Shown here: one piece after another, positions 26,049 through 34,579 of the stretch | How the letters are laid out: every line of letters begins with the position of its first letter | How positions within the stretch are numbered: position 1 is the stretch's first letter | The notes under the pieces: model-generated | Seen by the model: only the letters and a program-made list of their open reading frames with translations | Told to the model about the DNA's origin: nothing | Databases searched by the model: none | Assembly (NCBI GenBank): GCA_963808815.1 | Contig: CAWEGI010000017.1 | Span: forward strand, 62,001 to 126,000 | Length of the DNA: 64,000 nucleotides | Source: DATBLE01 sp963808815 | Lineage (GTDB): Bacteria > Actinomycetota > Thermoleophilia > Gaiellales > Gaiellaceae | Direction of reading: 5' to 3' | Program-made: the position numbers and the translations under genes

Positions 26049-27487
26049 CCCGCTTCGAAGGCGACGACACGCTCGGGCTCGTGGCGCGCTCTGCCCCCGA
26101 GGGTCAGGGCGGCGACCAGGGCGCCGGCGACGGTCAGCCCGGCCGCCGTCAGGAGCGCGTGGTGGAACCCGTCGATGAACGCCGACGGATTCCGAACGCC
26201 GGGAGTCGCCGACGCGGCGACGATCGCACCCATGATCGCGATTCCGAGCGAACCGCCCACCTGGCGCGCGCTGTTCAGGACGGCCGAGCCGACCCCCGCC
26301 TTGTCCGCGCGAACGGACTGCATCGCCGCGGCCGTGGTCGGGGCCATAGCGGCGGACATGCCGACGCCGCCGAGCAGCATCGCGGGCAGGAGATCCCAGA
26401 AGGTCTCGTGCTCGCCCATGCGGGCGAACAGGATCAGCGACCCGGTGAGCACGATCATTCCGCCGACCACGAGCGGCCTCGGCCCGATCCGGTCGGACAG
26501 GCGGCCGGCCTGCGGCGCGAGCAGGATGATCAGGACCGTCCAGGGCAGGAACGAGGCCCCGGCCTCGATCGCCGAGTAGCCGAGCACCTGCTGGACGTAC
26601 AGCGAGACGTAGAAGAAGACGCCGAACATCGCGAGTCCGGTCAGCAGCATCACGGCGTTCGCTCCCGAGAACCCCTTGTTCCGGAAGAGCTCCAGCTCGA
26701 GCATCGGCAGCCGCTGGTAGTGCTCGAGCAGGACGAACGCGACGAGCGCTACGACGGCGATGCCGAAGCTGATCAGGATCCGCGGGGATGTCCAGCCGTA
26801 GTTGTTCGCCTCGATCAGGCCGTAGATCAGCGCGAAGAGGCCGACCGTGGACGTGACCAGCCCCGGGACGTCGGGACGTTGCTCCCGCGAGGTGTCCCGC
26901 GACTCGTCGATGAAGAGGTAGGCGGCGAAGATGCCGAGCACGCCGACCGGGATGTTGATGAAGAAGATCCAGTTCCAGCTGATCCGCTCGGTGATGATGC
27001 CGCCCACGAGCGGGCCGATCGCGAGCGCGAGCGCGGAGACCCCCGCCCAGACCCCGATCGCCGTCCCGCGCTGGCGCGCCGGGAAGGTGGCGACGATGAT
27101 CGAGAGGGTGGCCGGGTTCATCAGGGCGGCGCCGAGACCCTGGACGACCCGCGCGGCGATCAGCACGGTCGCCCCGCCCGCGAGCCCGCAGGCGAGCGAC
27201 GAGGCCGTGAAGACGATGAGCCCGATCACGAAGATCCGGCGGCGGCCCATGAGGTCGGCCAGCTTGCCGCCGGTCAGCATGAAGGCGCCGAACGTCAGCG
27301 CGTAGCCTGTCACGACCCATTCGAGCTCCGAGATCTTCAGGTCCAGCGAGCGCTGGATCGTCGGAAGCGCCACGTTCACGATCGTGTTGTCGAGCATGAT
27401 CATGAACAGGCCGAAGGAGACTGCCGCGAGTGTCCACCACTTCCGGTGCTCCTCGTCGACGATGCTGGCGAGAACCTTCGCGCGCAC
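26045..27487 (-). CDS. MFS drug transporter, DHA2 (EmrB/QacA) family
   Basis: A 480-residue membrane protein with 14 predicted spans. Motif A appears as GGKLADLMGRRRIFVIG, motif B-like VIAARVVQGLGAALMNPATL, and motif C as GVWAGVSALALAIGPLVGGII; an early LDNTIVNVALPTIQRSL is characteristic of DHA2 proteins. They export toxic compounds by proton antiport. The start is GTG at 27487; just upstream is a 16-bp palindrome shared with the divergent acyl-CoA synthetase gene. It is co-transcribed with its TetR regulator through an ATGA overlap. The substrate cannot be inferred. Confidence 0.9.
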   Translation of the reverse strand: MRAKVLASIVDEEHRKWWTLAAVSFGLFMIMLDNTIVNVALPTIQRSLDLKISELEWVVTGYALTFGAFMLTGGKLADLMGRRRIFVIGLIVFTASSLACGLAGGATVLIAARVVQGLGAALMNPATLSIIVATFPARQRGTAIGVWAGVSALALAIGPLVGGIITERISWNWIFFINIPVGVLGIFAAYLFIDESRDTSREQRPDVPGLVTSTVGLFALIYGLIEANNYGWTSPRILISFGIAVVALVAFVLLEHYQRLPMLELELFRNKGFSGANAVMLLTGLAMFGVFFYVSLYVQQVLGYSAIEAGASFLPWTVLIILLAPQAGRLSDRIGPRPLVVGGMIVLTGSLILFARMGEHETFWDLLPAMLLGGVGMSAAMAPTTAAAMQSVRADKAGVGSAVLNSARQVGGSLGIAIMGAIVAASATPGVRNPSAFIDGFHHALLTAAGLTVAGALVAALTLGGRARHEPERVVAFEAG

Positions 27488-27488
27488 G

Positions 27489-27504
27489 GTTAGTGGATAC
27501 TAAC
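27489..27504. promoter_or_regulatory. Palindromic TetR-type operator
   Basis: GTTAGTGGATACTAAC is a perfect palindrome apart from its central GGAT. It sits 2 bp upstream of the MFS start codon and 19 bp before the divergent synthetase start. The sequence and length match typical TetR-family operators, and the TetR gene is in the adjoining operon, so it probably represses both directions. Confidence 0.65.
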
Positions 27505-27522
27505 AGAGGTAGGGTTGCGACC

Positions 27523-29397
27523 GTGGCAGAGGTGGTCTGGACGCCGTCCGAGGACGTGCTCGAGCACGCGAACGTCGTCCGGCTGATGCGCAGGCACGGC
27601 TTCTCCTCCTACCGCGAGCTCGTCGCCCGCTCGATCGAGGAGCCGGAATGGTTCTGGCCGGCGGCCGTGGAGGACACAGGGATCGAGCTGTACGAGCCCT
27701 GGTCCGAGGTCGTCGACCTGTCGCGCGGCCCCGAGTGGGCGACCTGGTTCGACGGCGCCAAGCTGAACATCGCCTGGAACTGCGTTCACCGCTGGCGGAG
27801 CGGCCGGTTGGCGGCCGTCTTCCGCGGCGAGGACGGGGCGCGGCGCGAGCTGACCTTCGCCGAGCTCTCGGACGCGGTCACGCGGCTCGCGGAGCGGCTG
27901 GTCGAGCTCGGTGTCAGGTCGGGGGACCGCGTCGCGACCTACCTGCCGATGTCGCCCGAGGCGGCGATCGCCTCGCACGCCTGCGCGCACATCGGGGCGG
28001 TCCAGGTGCCGGTCTTCTCGGGCTTTGCGGCGCCGGCGGTCGCGCAGCGCCTGGTCGATTCCGGCGCGAGGGCGGCGATCACCGCCCGATCGTCGTTGAG
28101 GCGTGGCAGGAGCGTGCCGATGCTCGAGATCCTCGAGGAGGCACGCCGGGAGTCGCCGGCGCTCGAGCATGTGATCGTGGCGCCGTGGGACGACGAGGTC
28201 GCCGGCTGTCCCGGCACGCTCGAGCCGCTCCCGGTCGAAGCCGAGCATCCGTACCTCCTCACCTACACATCCGGGACGACCGGGAAACCCAAGGGAGTGC
28301 TCCACGTCCAGGGCGGCTTCCTGGTCTCGATCGCACGCGAAGCGTGCTACCAGGCTGACGCGCGCCCCGACGACGTCGTCCACTTCTCCACCGACATGGG
28401 CTGGATCATGGGCCCCTGGACCGTGGTCGGCTGCGGTGCCATGGGCGCGACCCTCGTGTTCGCCGAAGGGGCGCCCGACTGGCCGTCCGACCGACTGTGG
28501 CGCCTGGTCGAGGAGGAGCGCGTGACGATCCTCGGCTGCTCGCCGACACTGGTGCGCGCGCTGATCCCGCACGGCGAGCCGGCGGCGGACATGTCGTCGC
28601 TGCGCGTGTTCCTGACGACGGGTGAGCCGTGGAACCCGGAGCCCTACCGCTGGCTGTTCGAGCAGGTGGGGGGTTCGCGAGTCCCGATCGTCAACATCAC
28701 CGGCGGTACCGAGGTCGGGGCCGTCTTCCTGGGCTCGTGCATCGCGGAGCCGATCAAAGCATGCTCCGTCGGCGGGCCTGCCCTCGGGATGGCGATGGAC
28801 GTGGTCGATCCAGACGGGCAGTCCCTCGTCGGGACGGGCGAGGTGGGCGAGCTCGTGTGCCGCAAGCCCTTCCCCGGGATGACCCGGGGGTTCTGGGGCG
28901 ACCCGGAGCGCTACCTGGAGACGTACTGGCGCCGCTTCCCGGGCATCTGGACGCACGGCGACTGGGCGTCCGCCGACGCCGACGGTTACTGGTTCCTGCA
29001 CGGCCGCTCCGACGACACGCTGAACATCGCCGGCAAGCGGATCGGGCCGGCCGAGATCGAGTCGGCTGCGGTCGCCCATCCGGCCGTGATCGAGGCTGCA
29101 GCCGTCGGCGTCCCCCACCAGGTCAAGGGCGAGGTCGCGTGGGTCTTCTGCGTGCTCGCACCGGGCAGGTCGGTGTCGGCCGAGGAGGTGGCCGACCTGG
29201 TCTCCGCCGATCTGGGCAAGGCATTCGCACCCGACCGGGTCGTCTTCGTGCCCGCGCTGCCGAAAACCCGCTCGGCCAAGATCGTCCGGCGGGCGGTCCG
29301 GGCGACCGCGCTCGGGACCGATCCCGGCGACCTCTCGTCGGTCGAGAACCCGGAGGCGCTCGAGGCGATCTCCGCTGCGCTCGGTCAAAGGTTTTAG
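27523..29397 (+). CDS. AMP-forming acyl-CoA synthetase (acetyl-CoA synthetase-like)
   Basis: A 624-residue ANL-superfamily enzyme that activates a carboxylic acid with ATP and CoA. Motifs: WFDGAKLNIAWNCVHRW (ACAS N-terminal region), the phosphate-binding loop LTYTSGTTGKPKGVLH, MGWIMGPWTVVG, NITGGTEVG, THGDWASADADGYWFLHGRSDD and the catalytic lysine in KTRSAKIVRR. It resembles the propionyl/acetyl-CoA synthetase group but is distinct from the canonical Acs at 42296. The GTG at 27523 directly precedes the conserved start; a TTG at 27514 is also possible. It is transcribed divergently from the MFS-TetR operon across a shared palindrome, so it may be TetR-controlled. Confidence 0.85.
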   Translation: MAEVVWTPSEDVLEHANVVRLMRRHGFSSYRELVARSIEEPEWFWPAAVEDTGIELYEPWSEVVDLSRGPEWATWFDGAKLNIAWNCVHRWRSGRLAAVFRGEDGARRELTFAELSDAVTRLAERLVELGVRSGDRVATYLPMSPEAAIASHACAHIGAVQVPVFSGFAAPAVAQRLVDSGARAAITARSSLRRGRSVPMLEILEEARRESPALEHVIVAPWDDEVAGCPGTLEPLPVEAEHPYLLTYTSGTTGKPKGVLHVQGGFLVSIAREACYQADARPDDVVHFSTDMGWIMGPWTVVGCGAMGATLVFAEGAPDWPSDRLWRLVEEERVTILGCSPTLVRALIPHGEPAADMSSLRVFLTTGEPWNPEPYRWLFEQVGGSRVPIVNITGGTEVGAVFLGSCIAEPIKACSVGGPALGMAMDVVDPDGQSLVGTGEVGELVCRKPFPGMTRGFWGDPERYLETYWRRFPGIWTHGDWASADADGYWFLHGRSDDTLNIAGKRIGPAEIESAAVAHPAVIEAAAVGVPHQVKGEVAWVFCVLAPGRSVSAEEVADLVSADLGKAFAPDRVVFVPALPKTRSAKIVRRAVRATALGTDPGDLSSVENPEALEAISAALGQRF

Positions 29398-29414
29398 ACT
29401 AATAGGCGAAAACC

Positions 29415-31139
29415 ATGAGACTCGCGCTCGCGCAGATCAACACGGTCGTCGGCGACCTGGACGGGAACCGGTCGCTGATCCTGTCGCGCCTCGCGCAGGC
29501 GCGCGAGGCGGGTGCGGATCTCGTCCTCTTCCCCGAGCTCGCGGTCACCGGCTATCCGCCCGAGGACCTGCTCCTGCGCCCGGCATTCGTCCGCGCAGCC
29601 CGGCGCTCGCTCGACCAAATCGCGGCCGCGGCGACAGGCACCACTGCTCTCGTCGGCTTCCCGTCCTTCGACGGCGATCTGTACAACGCTTGCGCAGTCT
29701 GCGCGGACGGTGCCGTGCGAGCGGTCTACCGCAAGCGGTTTCTGCCGAACTACGGCGTCTTCGACGAGGAGCGGTACTTCGCGTCGGGCCGAGAGCTCGT
29801 CCTGCTCCGCCTGGGCGAGTCGCTCGTCGGCGTGACGATCTGCGAGGACATGTGGCAGCCGGGGCCCCCCGCAACCGATCTCGCGCTTGCCGGCGCGCAG
29901 CTCCTGGTCAACGTCTCGGCCTCGCCGTTCCACGTCGGCAAGGACCGCGAGCGCGAGGAGATGTTTCAGCAGCGCGCCCGCGACACCGCCAGCTTCGTCG
30001 CGTTCGTGAACGCTGTCGGCGGGCAGGACGAGCTGGTCTTCGACGGCCACTCCGTCGTCCTCGACGACGAGGGCGAGGTCCTCGCCCGGGCCCCGGGGTT
30101 CGAGGAGGCGCTGCTGGTCGTGGACGTCGACCCGACCGCGGCGATGGGACGGCGGCTGAGCGAGACGCGACGGCGGGCGCTGGCGCGGGAGCGCGAGGAG
30201 CCGCCCCGGGTCGAAACCATCGTGCTCGGCGATCGGCAGGGGGAGACCCCGCCGGGAGCTGTCCCCGCGGAAGCGGTTGCGCCGCTCGGCGACGACCTCG
30301 AGCAGATGCGGCTCGCGCTCGAGCTCGGGCTGCACGACTACGTGGAGAAGAACGGGTTTCGCGACGTCGTCGTCGGCCTGTCCGGCGGGATCGACTCGGC
30401 GCTGACCGCGGCCCTGGCCGTCGAGGCACTCGGCCCCGACCGGGTGCACGGCGTCTCGATGCCGTCCCGGTTCTCGTCGGAGGACACCCGCGGCGATGCG
30501 CGGCGGCTCGCGGAGAGCCTCGGCATCGACTTCCGCGAGCTGCCGATCGACGAGATCGTCGCCGCCCTCGAGCAGTCGCTGGCACCGAGCTTCGACGACC
30601 TCGATCGCGACCTGACCGAGGAGAACATCCAGGCCCGTGTCCGTGGCGTGCTGCTGATGGCGCTGTCGAACAAGTTCGGCTGGCTCGTCGTCGCCACCGG
30701 CAACAAGTCGGAACTCTCGGTCGGCTACGCAACGCTCTACGGTGACATGGCCGGCGGGTTTGCCCTACTCAAGGATGTCTTCAAGACGGACGTGTTCCGG
30801 CTGGCCACGCACCTGAACGAGCGCGCCGGCCGCGAGCTGATCCCGCGGTCGATCATCGATCGTCCGCCGAGCGCCGAGCTGCGAGAGGGTCAGCTCGACC
30901 AGGACTCGCTGCCCCCCTACCCCGAGCTCGACCGGGTGCTCGAGGCCTACGTCGAGCTCGACCGCTCGCGTGACGAACTGCTCGCCGACGGGTTCGACCC
31001 CGACGTCGTCGACCGCGCGCTGGCGATGATCGACCGGGCGGAGTACAAACGTCGGCAGGCGCCGCCCGGCGTGAAGCTGCGCCCCAAGGCCTTCGGTCGC
31101 GACCGGCGGACGCCGATCACCAACCGCTGGCGGGGCTAG
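29415..31139 (+). CDS. nadE: Glutamine-dependent NAD+ synthetase
   Basis: This enzyme makes NAD+ from deamido-NAD+, ATP and ammonia released from glutamine. The 574-residue two-domain protein has an N-terminal nitrilase-like glutaminase domain with the catalytic Glu (FPELAVTGYPPEDLLLR), Lys (VYRKRFLPNYGVFDEERYF) and Cys (VTICEDMWQPG). The C-terminal synthetase domain has the PP-loop VVGLSGGIDSALTAALA and NIQARVRGVLLMALSNK, ATGNKSELSVGYATLYGDM. All key residues are intact. It begins 17 bases after the synthetase stop and converges on the GntR/FCD gene, with which it shares a CTAG as both stop codons. Confidence 0.95.
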   Translation: MRLALAQINTVVGDLDGNRSLILSRLAQAREAGADLVLFPELAVTGYPPEDLLLRPAFVRAARRSLDQIAAAATGTTALVGFPSFDGDLYNACAVCADGAVRAVYRKRFLPNYGVFDEERYFASGRELVLLRLGESLVGVTICEDMWQPGPPATDLALAGAQLLVNVSASPFHVGKDREREEMFQQRARDTASFVAFVNAVGGQDELVFDGHSVVLDDEGEVLARAPGFEEALLVVDVDPTAAMGRRLSETRRRALAREREEPPRVETIVLGDRQGETPPGAVPAEAVAPLGDDLEQMRLALELGLHDYVEKNGFRDVVVGLSGGIDSALTAALAVEALGPDRVHGVSMPSRFSSEDTRGDARRLAESLGIDFRELPIDEIVAALEQSLAPSFDDLDRDLTEENIQARVRGVLLMALSNKFGWLVVATGNKSELSVGYATLYGDMAGGFALLKDVFKTDVFRLATHLNERAGRELIPRSIIDRPPSAELREGQLDQDSLPPYPELDRVLEAYVELDRSRDELLADGFDPDVVDRALAMIDRAEYKRRQAPPGVKLRPKAFGRDRRTPITNRWRG

Positions 31140-31864
31140 ACGGGCTCGGCCGAGTCGCCGCGCTCCTCGAAGCGGCGCGTGACGAGCTCGCCGGCCCGGG
31201 TCACGTGCTCGATCATGCGTAGCCGCGCGGTCTCCGCGTCGTGGCGCTCGATCGCCTCGAGGATCGCCTCGTGCTGGGCGACATTGTCTTCGAGCAGCCT
31301 CGCGTTCTGGCCGAGGACGATCCAGGTCAGGTCGCGCGGGAAGCTGCGGTGGAGGTGGGCGATGGTCGCCTGCAGGCGCCTGTTGCCCGAAGCCTCCTGG
31401 ATGACGCTGTGGAAGAGCTCGTTGCCCTCGATCCACTCCTCGTGCGCCTCCACGGCATCCGCAAACGGCTGGTCGCCCCGCCGACGGCGCCACGTGAGCA
31501 GCGAGGCGACCGACCGGCGGAAGTGCGCCTGCGCCGTCCGGAGCCGCCTCAGCTCGTCGTCTCGGATGCAGGTCGCCGCGAGGCTCGCGGCCAGGCCCTC
31601 GAGCTCGGCGCGGACCTCGTACGCCTCGCGCACCTCACGGGCGCTCGGCCCGCGGACGAGCGCCCCGCGACGCGGCAGCATCTCGACGAGCCCGTTGGCC
31701 TGGAGCTTGCGCAGGGCCTCCCGCACGGGGGTGCGGCTGACGCCGAACTCCGCTGCGAGCGACTCCTGTCGCAGCCGCGCGCCCGTCGGAATGGCACCGC
31801 TGAGCACACGCGACTGGATCTCCGACGCGAGCTCGTCGACGAGTGCGGCGTCTGTCTGCGTCAT
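31136..31864 (-). CDS. GntR/FCD family transcriptional regulator
   Basis: A 242-residue regulator: N-terminal winged helix of the GntR type (ARLRQESLAAEFGVSRTPVR, EALRKLQANGLVEMLPRRGA) and a C-terminal all-helical FCD domain with the metal/ligand-binding Asp and His positions (ELFHSVIQEASGN, NVAQHEAILEAIERHD). FCD regulators usually sense small organic acids or amino-acid derivatives. Its ATG overlaps the stop of the upstream permease half (ATGA). The probable operator, two TTGGATCCA-type sites at 32671-32701, lies before the operon and the divergent ggt transcript. That suggests control of gamma-glutamyl-compound or sulfonate use. Confidence 0.88.
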   Translation of the reverse strand: MTQTDAALVDELASEIQSRVLSGAIPTGARLRQESLAAEFGVSRTPVREALRKLQANGLVEMLPRRGALVRGPSAREVREAYEVRAELEGLAASLAATCIRDDELRRLRTAQAHFRRSVASLLTWRRRRGDQPFADAVEAHEEWIEGNELFHSVIQEASGNRRLQATIAHLHRSFPRDLTWIVLGQNARLLEDNVAQHEAILEAIERHDAETARLRMIEHVTRAGELVTRRFEERGDSAEPV

Positions 31865-32241
31865 GCCCGGGCGCGAACCCCGTCGTGCACGAGGCGAAGG
31901 CCGACGAGCCCGAGGAGCACCGCGAACACGATCTTCAGCGTCGAGGCCGGCAGCAGCAGCGCCAGCAGCACGCCGCCTGCCGCCGCGAACGCGCCGACCG
32001 TCCCGAACCGCAGCGCCGCGCCGAGATCCCCGATGCCGCGGCGCCGGAGCTCGAGGCTGGCCACCACCGCCGTCGGTAGCACGACCACGAGCGACGTCGC
32101 CTCGGCTGCGTGCTGGGAGAGGCCGAGCGCCAGCGTCAGGAAAGGCACGATCAGGATGCCGCCGCCCACCCCGAGGAGCCCGGCAGCGACGCCGGTGCCG
32201 ACACCGAAGAGTATGAGCGCCGCGAGCAGGGCGACGGTCAC
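31861..32241 (-). CDS. TauE/SafE permease, C-terminal half-protein
   Basis: A 126-residue membrane protein equal to one of the two internal repeats of a TauE/SafE permease: GTGVAAGLLGVGGGILIVPF (family motif), then EATSLVVVLPTAVVASLELR and VLLALLLPASTLKIVFAVLL. Normal family members are ~250-280 residues in one chain. Here the two repeats are separate genes joined by a GTGA overlap at 32238-32241, so the proteins probably assemble as a heterodimer. TauE/SafE proteins export or import sulfonates, sulfite and small anions. It is followed by the FCD regulator through an ATGA overlap. Confidence 0.75.
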   Translation of the reverse strand: MTVALLAALILFGVGTGVAAGLLGVGGGILIVPFLTLALGLSQHAAEATSLVVVLPTAVVASLELRRRGIGDLGAALRFGTVGAFAAAGGVLLALLLPASTLKIVFAVLLGLVGLRLVHDGVRARA

Positions 32242-32651
32242 GACCGGATCCCCATCGTCACCGCCACCACCAGGAGGAAGCACCCGAACACGATTCGGAG
32301 CAACCGCTGGTCGATGCGCGCGAGCCAGGCGGCGCCGATTCGCGCTCCGACGACGGCGCCGACCGCGAGGGCGGCCGCGTCGAGCCAGTGGACGCGCCCC
32401 GCGAGGCCGAACGTCAGGATCCCCGCGATCGAGATCGGCACGATCGCGCCGATCGAGGTCGCGTGCGCGTCCCGCTGGTCGTATCCCGCCCACAGGACCA
32501 GCAACGGCACCATGACCACGCCGCCGCCGACCCCGAGCAGGCCCGAGAGGAGCCCGCCTGCGACGCCGATCGCGACGAGCTGCGGGTCGAGCGGCCGCCG
32601 GGCGTGCGGCCGATGTCGAACGGGCGAGGCTGTTGCGGCAGCGTCGGCCAC
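32238..32651 (-). CDS. TauE/SafE permease, N-terminal half-protein
   Basis: A 137-residue protein with about four hydrophobic segments and the TauE/SafE repeat motif GGLLSGLLGVGGGVVMVPLL, followed by AHATSIGAIVPISIAGILTF and a C-terminal LLRIVFGCFLLVVAVTMGIRS. It is the first gene of the minus-strand operon with the second half-protein and the FCD regulator. The start is GTG at 32651, 20 bp from the candidate FCD operator. Because the frame ends cleanly in TGA within a GTGA overlap, the split looks genuine rather than a sequencing error, although a single-base change could also produce it. Confidence 0.75.
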   Translation of the reverse strand: MADAAATASPVRHRPHARRPLDPQLVAIGVAGGLLSGLLGVGGGVVMVPLLVLWAGYDQRDAHATSIGAIVPISIAGILTFGLAGRVHWLDAAALAVGAVVGARIGAAWLARIDQRLLRIVFGCFLLVVAVTMGIRS

Positions 32652-32670
32652 CGTTCGACGATACCACGCC

Positions 32671-32709
32671 TTGGATCCAGTTGACTCGATCGTGGATCCA
32701 ATCTAAGGT
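32671..32709 (+). promoter_or_regulatory. Promoter overlapped by paired FCD-type operators
   Basis: TTGGATCCA (32671-32679) and TGGATCCAA (32693-32701) are exact inverted copies 22 bp apart. Between and beside them are TTGACT (32681-32686) and TAAGGT (32704-32709) with a 17-bp spacer. The right operator lies in the spacer, a classical repression geometry. The regulator encoded at 31136-31864 is the likely binder. Confidence 0.65.
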
Positions 32710-32768
32710 TCACCATTCCTTCCCATCTCACCGGGGAAGGCAGCGCGGATCTCAAGGAGGGGGCACGG

Positions 32769-32894
32769 ATGAGAAGCACTCGCGCTTTTCCGGCCCTCGA
32801 GGAGGTCGCCGCGGGCCACAGCGTCGCCTGCCACCTGGTGCACCGCCGCAGCGAGTCGGCACAGCTCCTCGACCTCGCCAGCGAGCCGGCATGA
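32769..32894 (+). CDS. 41-aa ORF resembling the C-terminus of a peptide-ABC ATPase; probable deletion scar
   Basis: An excellent ribosome-binding site (AAGGAGG, 32755-32761) precedes the ATG at 32769. The product starts MRSTRAFPALEEVAAGHSVA and continues CHLVHRR to a TGA overlapping the ggt ATG (ATGA). The PALEEVAAGHSVACHL part matches the C-terminal tail of oligopeptide ABC-transporter ATPases (OppD/OppF type, usually L-x-E-V-x-x-G-H-x-V-A-C-H). A transporter gene normally contains ~300 more residues before it. The strong start signal fused to an ATPase tail suggests that an ABC operon between promoter and ggt was deleted, leaving a chimeric mini-ORF. Confidence 0.55.
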   Translation: MRSTRAFPALEEVAAGHSVACHLVHRRSESAQLLDLASEPA

Positions 32895-34564
32895 CCTTCA
32901 CGACCAGGCCGGAGCTGCGTGGGACGTTCGGGATGGTCGCCTCCACGCACTGGCTGGGCACGGCCGCCGGGATGGCCGTGCTCGAGCGCGGCGGCAACGC
33001 GTTCGACGCGGCGGTGGCGGCCGGATTCACCCTCCAGGTGGTCGAGCCGCACCTCAACGGGCCGGGCGGCGATCTGCCCGTCGTCTTCTGGTCGGCCGAG
33101 CGCAGCGAGCCGCTCGTGCTCTGCGCGCAGGGGGTGGCGCCCGCCGCCGCGACGATCGAGCGGTACCGGGAGCTCGGGCACGAGCTCGTCCCCGGCACCG
33201 GCCTTCTGGCCGCCTGCGTGCCGGGGGCCTTCGCCGGCTGGGTGCGGTTGCTCGCCGAGTTCGGCACCTGGCGACTCGAGGACGTCCTCGCGTTCGCGAT
33301 CGGCTACGCCGACGAGGGGTATCCGGTGGTGCCCGGGATCACACTGACGATCGAGCGCACCGAGGAGCTGCTGCGCACCTGGAAGGGATCGGCGGCGCTG
33401 TACCTCCCCGCCCCGCGCCCCGGAACGCTCTTCCGCAACCACGCGCTCGCGGCGGCATACCGGCGGATCGTCGACGACTCACGTGGGGGGTCGCGCGAGC
33501 AGGAGCTCGAGCGTGCACGCGACCTGTTCTACGAGGGCTTCGTCGCCGACGAGATCGACCGCTTCTCAGCCGAGCAGGGAGGGTTGCTGACCGGGTCCGA
33601 CCTCGCCGCCTGGGAGGCGACGCTCGAATCGCCGGCAACGCTCGACTTCCGCGGGCTCGAGGTGTGCAAGACGGGCCCGTGGGGCCAGGGCCCTGTCTTG
33701 CTCCAGCAGCTCGCGCTGCTCGACGGCTTCGACCTCGCGGAGCTGTCGGACGCCGAGTACGTCCATGTGGTGGTCGAGTGCGCGAAGCTCGCCTTCGCCG
33801 ACCGCGACGCGTTCTACGGCGACGCCGAGGTCCCGCTCGAGCGGCTCCTGTCGCGCGCGTACGCCGACGAGCGGCGGCGGCTCGTGGGGGACACGGCATC
33901 CGACGAGCTGCGGCCCGGCGACGGAGGGCGGATGCCCAGCCCGGTCGCGGCGGCAGCGGCGGTCGGCGCCGGCGAGCCGACCCGCGGCGACACCGTTCAC
34001 CTGGACATCGCCGACCGCTTCGGCAACCTCGTCTCCGCCACGCCGAGCGGCGGCTGGCTCCAGTCGTCGCCGGTGATCCCAGCACTCGGCTGGCCGCTCG
34101 GAACGAGGGCGCAGATGTTCTGGCTCGAGGAAGGGCTGCCGTCGTCGCTCGCGCCGGGACGTCGGCCCCGGACGACGCTGTCGCCGACGATCGCGCTGCG
34201 CGACGGCGGCCCGGCGCTCGCGATCGGGACGCCCGGCGGCGACCAGCAGGACCAGTGGGTGCTGCACGCGTTCCTCCGCCACGTGGTCTTCGGCGACGAC
34301 CTGCAGGCGGCGATCGACGCGCCGTCGTTCCACACCGACCACTTCCCGTCCTCGTTCTTCCCGCGCGAAACCGCGCCGCGCTCGCTGGCGCTGGAGGCAC
34401 GCTGGGGCGAGGACGTGGCAGCGGAGCTCCGCCGGCGCGGCCACGACGTGACCGTCACCGATCCGTGGTCGCTCGGACGGGTCAGCGCCGTCGCGCTCGA
34501 CGACGGCGTGCTCAAGGCGGGCGCGAACCCCCGCGGCATGCAGGGGTACGCCGCCGGCCGGTAG
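32891..34564 (+). CDS. ggt: Gamma-glutamyltransferase family protein
   Basis: A 557-residue Ntn-hydrolase of the gamma-glutamyltranspeptidase family, which cleaves gamma-glutamyl bonds (glutathione, gamma-glutamyl peptides) or related acyl compounds. Features: GMVASTHWLGTAAGMAVLERGGNAFDAAVA and NGPGGDLPVVFW at the N-terminus, and the autoprocessing site GDTVHLDIADRFGNLVSAT with nucleophile Thr (~368). C-terminal features are RPRTTLSPTIALRDGGPALAIGTPGGDQQDQW and the NPRGMQGYAAGR end. No signal peptide is visible, so it is probably cytoplasmic. The ATG overlaps the stop of the small ORF upstream. Regulation by the divergent FCD protein is likely. Confidence 0.88.
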   Translation: MTFTTRPELRGTFGMVASTHWLGTAAGMAVLERGGNAFDAAVAAGFTLQVVEPHLNGPGGDLPVVFWSAERSEPLVLCAQGVAPAAATIERYRELGHELVPGTGLLAACVPGAFAGWVRLLAEFGTWRLEDVLAFAIGYADEGYPVVPGITLTIERTEELLRTWKGSAALYLPAPRPGTLFRNHALAAAYRRIVDDSRGGSREQELERARDLFYEGFVADEIDRFSAEQGGLLTGSDLAAWEATLESPATLDFRGLEVCKTGPWGQGPVLLQQLALLDGFDLAELSDAEYVHVVVECAKLAFADRDAFYGDAEVPLERLLSRAYADERRRLVGDTASDELRPGDGGRMPSPVAAAAAVGAGEPTRGDTVHLDIADRFGNLVSATPSGGWLQSSPVIPALGWPLGTRAQMFWLEEGLPSSLAPGRRPRTTLSPTIALRDGGPALAIGTPGGDQQDQWVLHAFLRHVVFGDDLQAAIDAPSFHTDHFPSSFFPRETAPRSLALEARWGEDVAAELRRRGHDVTVTDPWSLGRVSAVALDDGVLKAGANPRGMQGYAAGR

Positions 34565-34579
34565 TAGCACTGGGACAAC

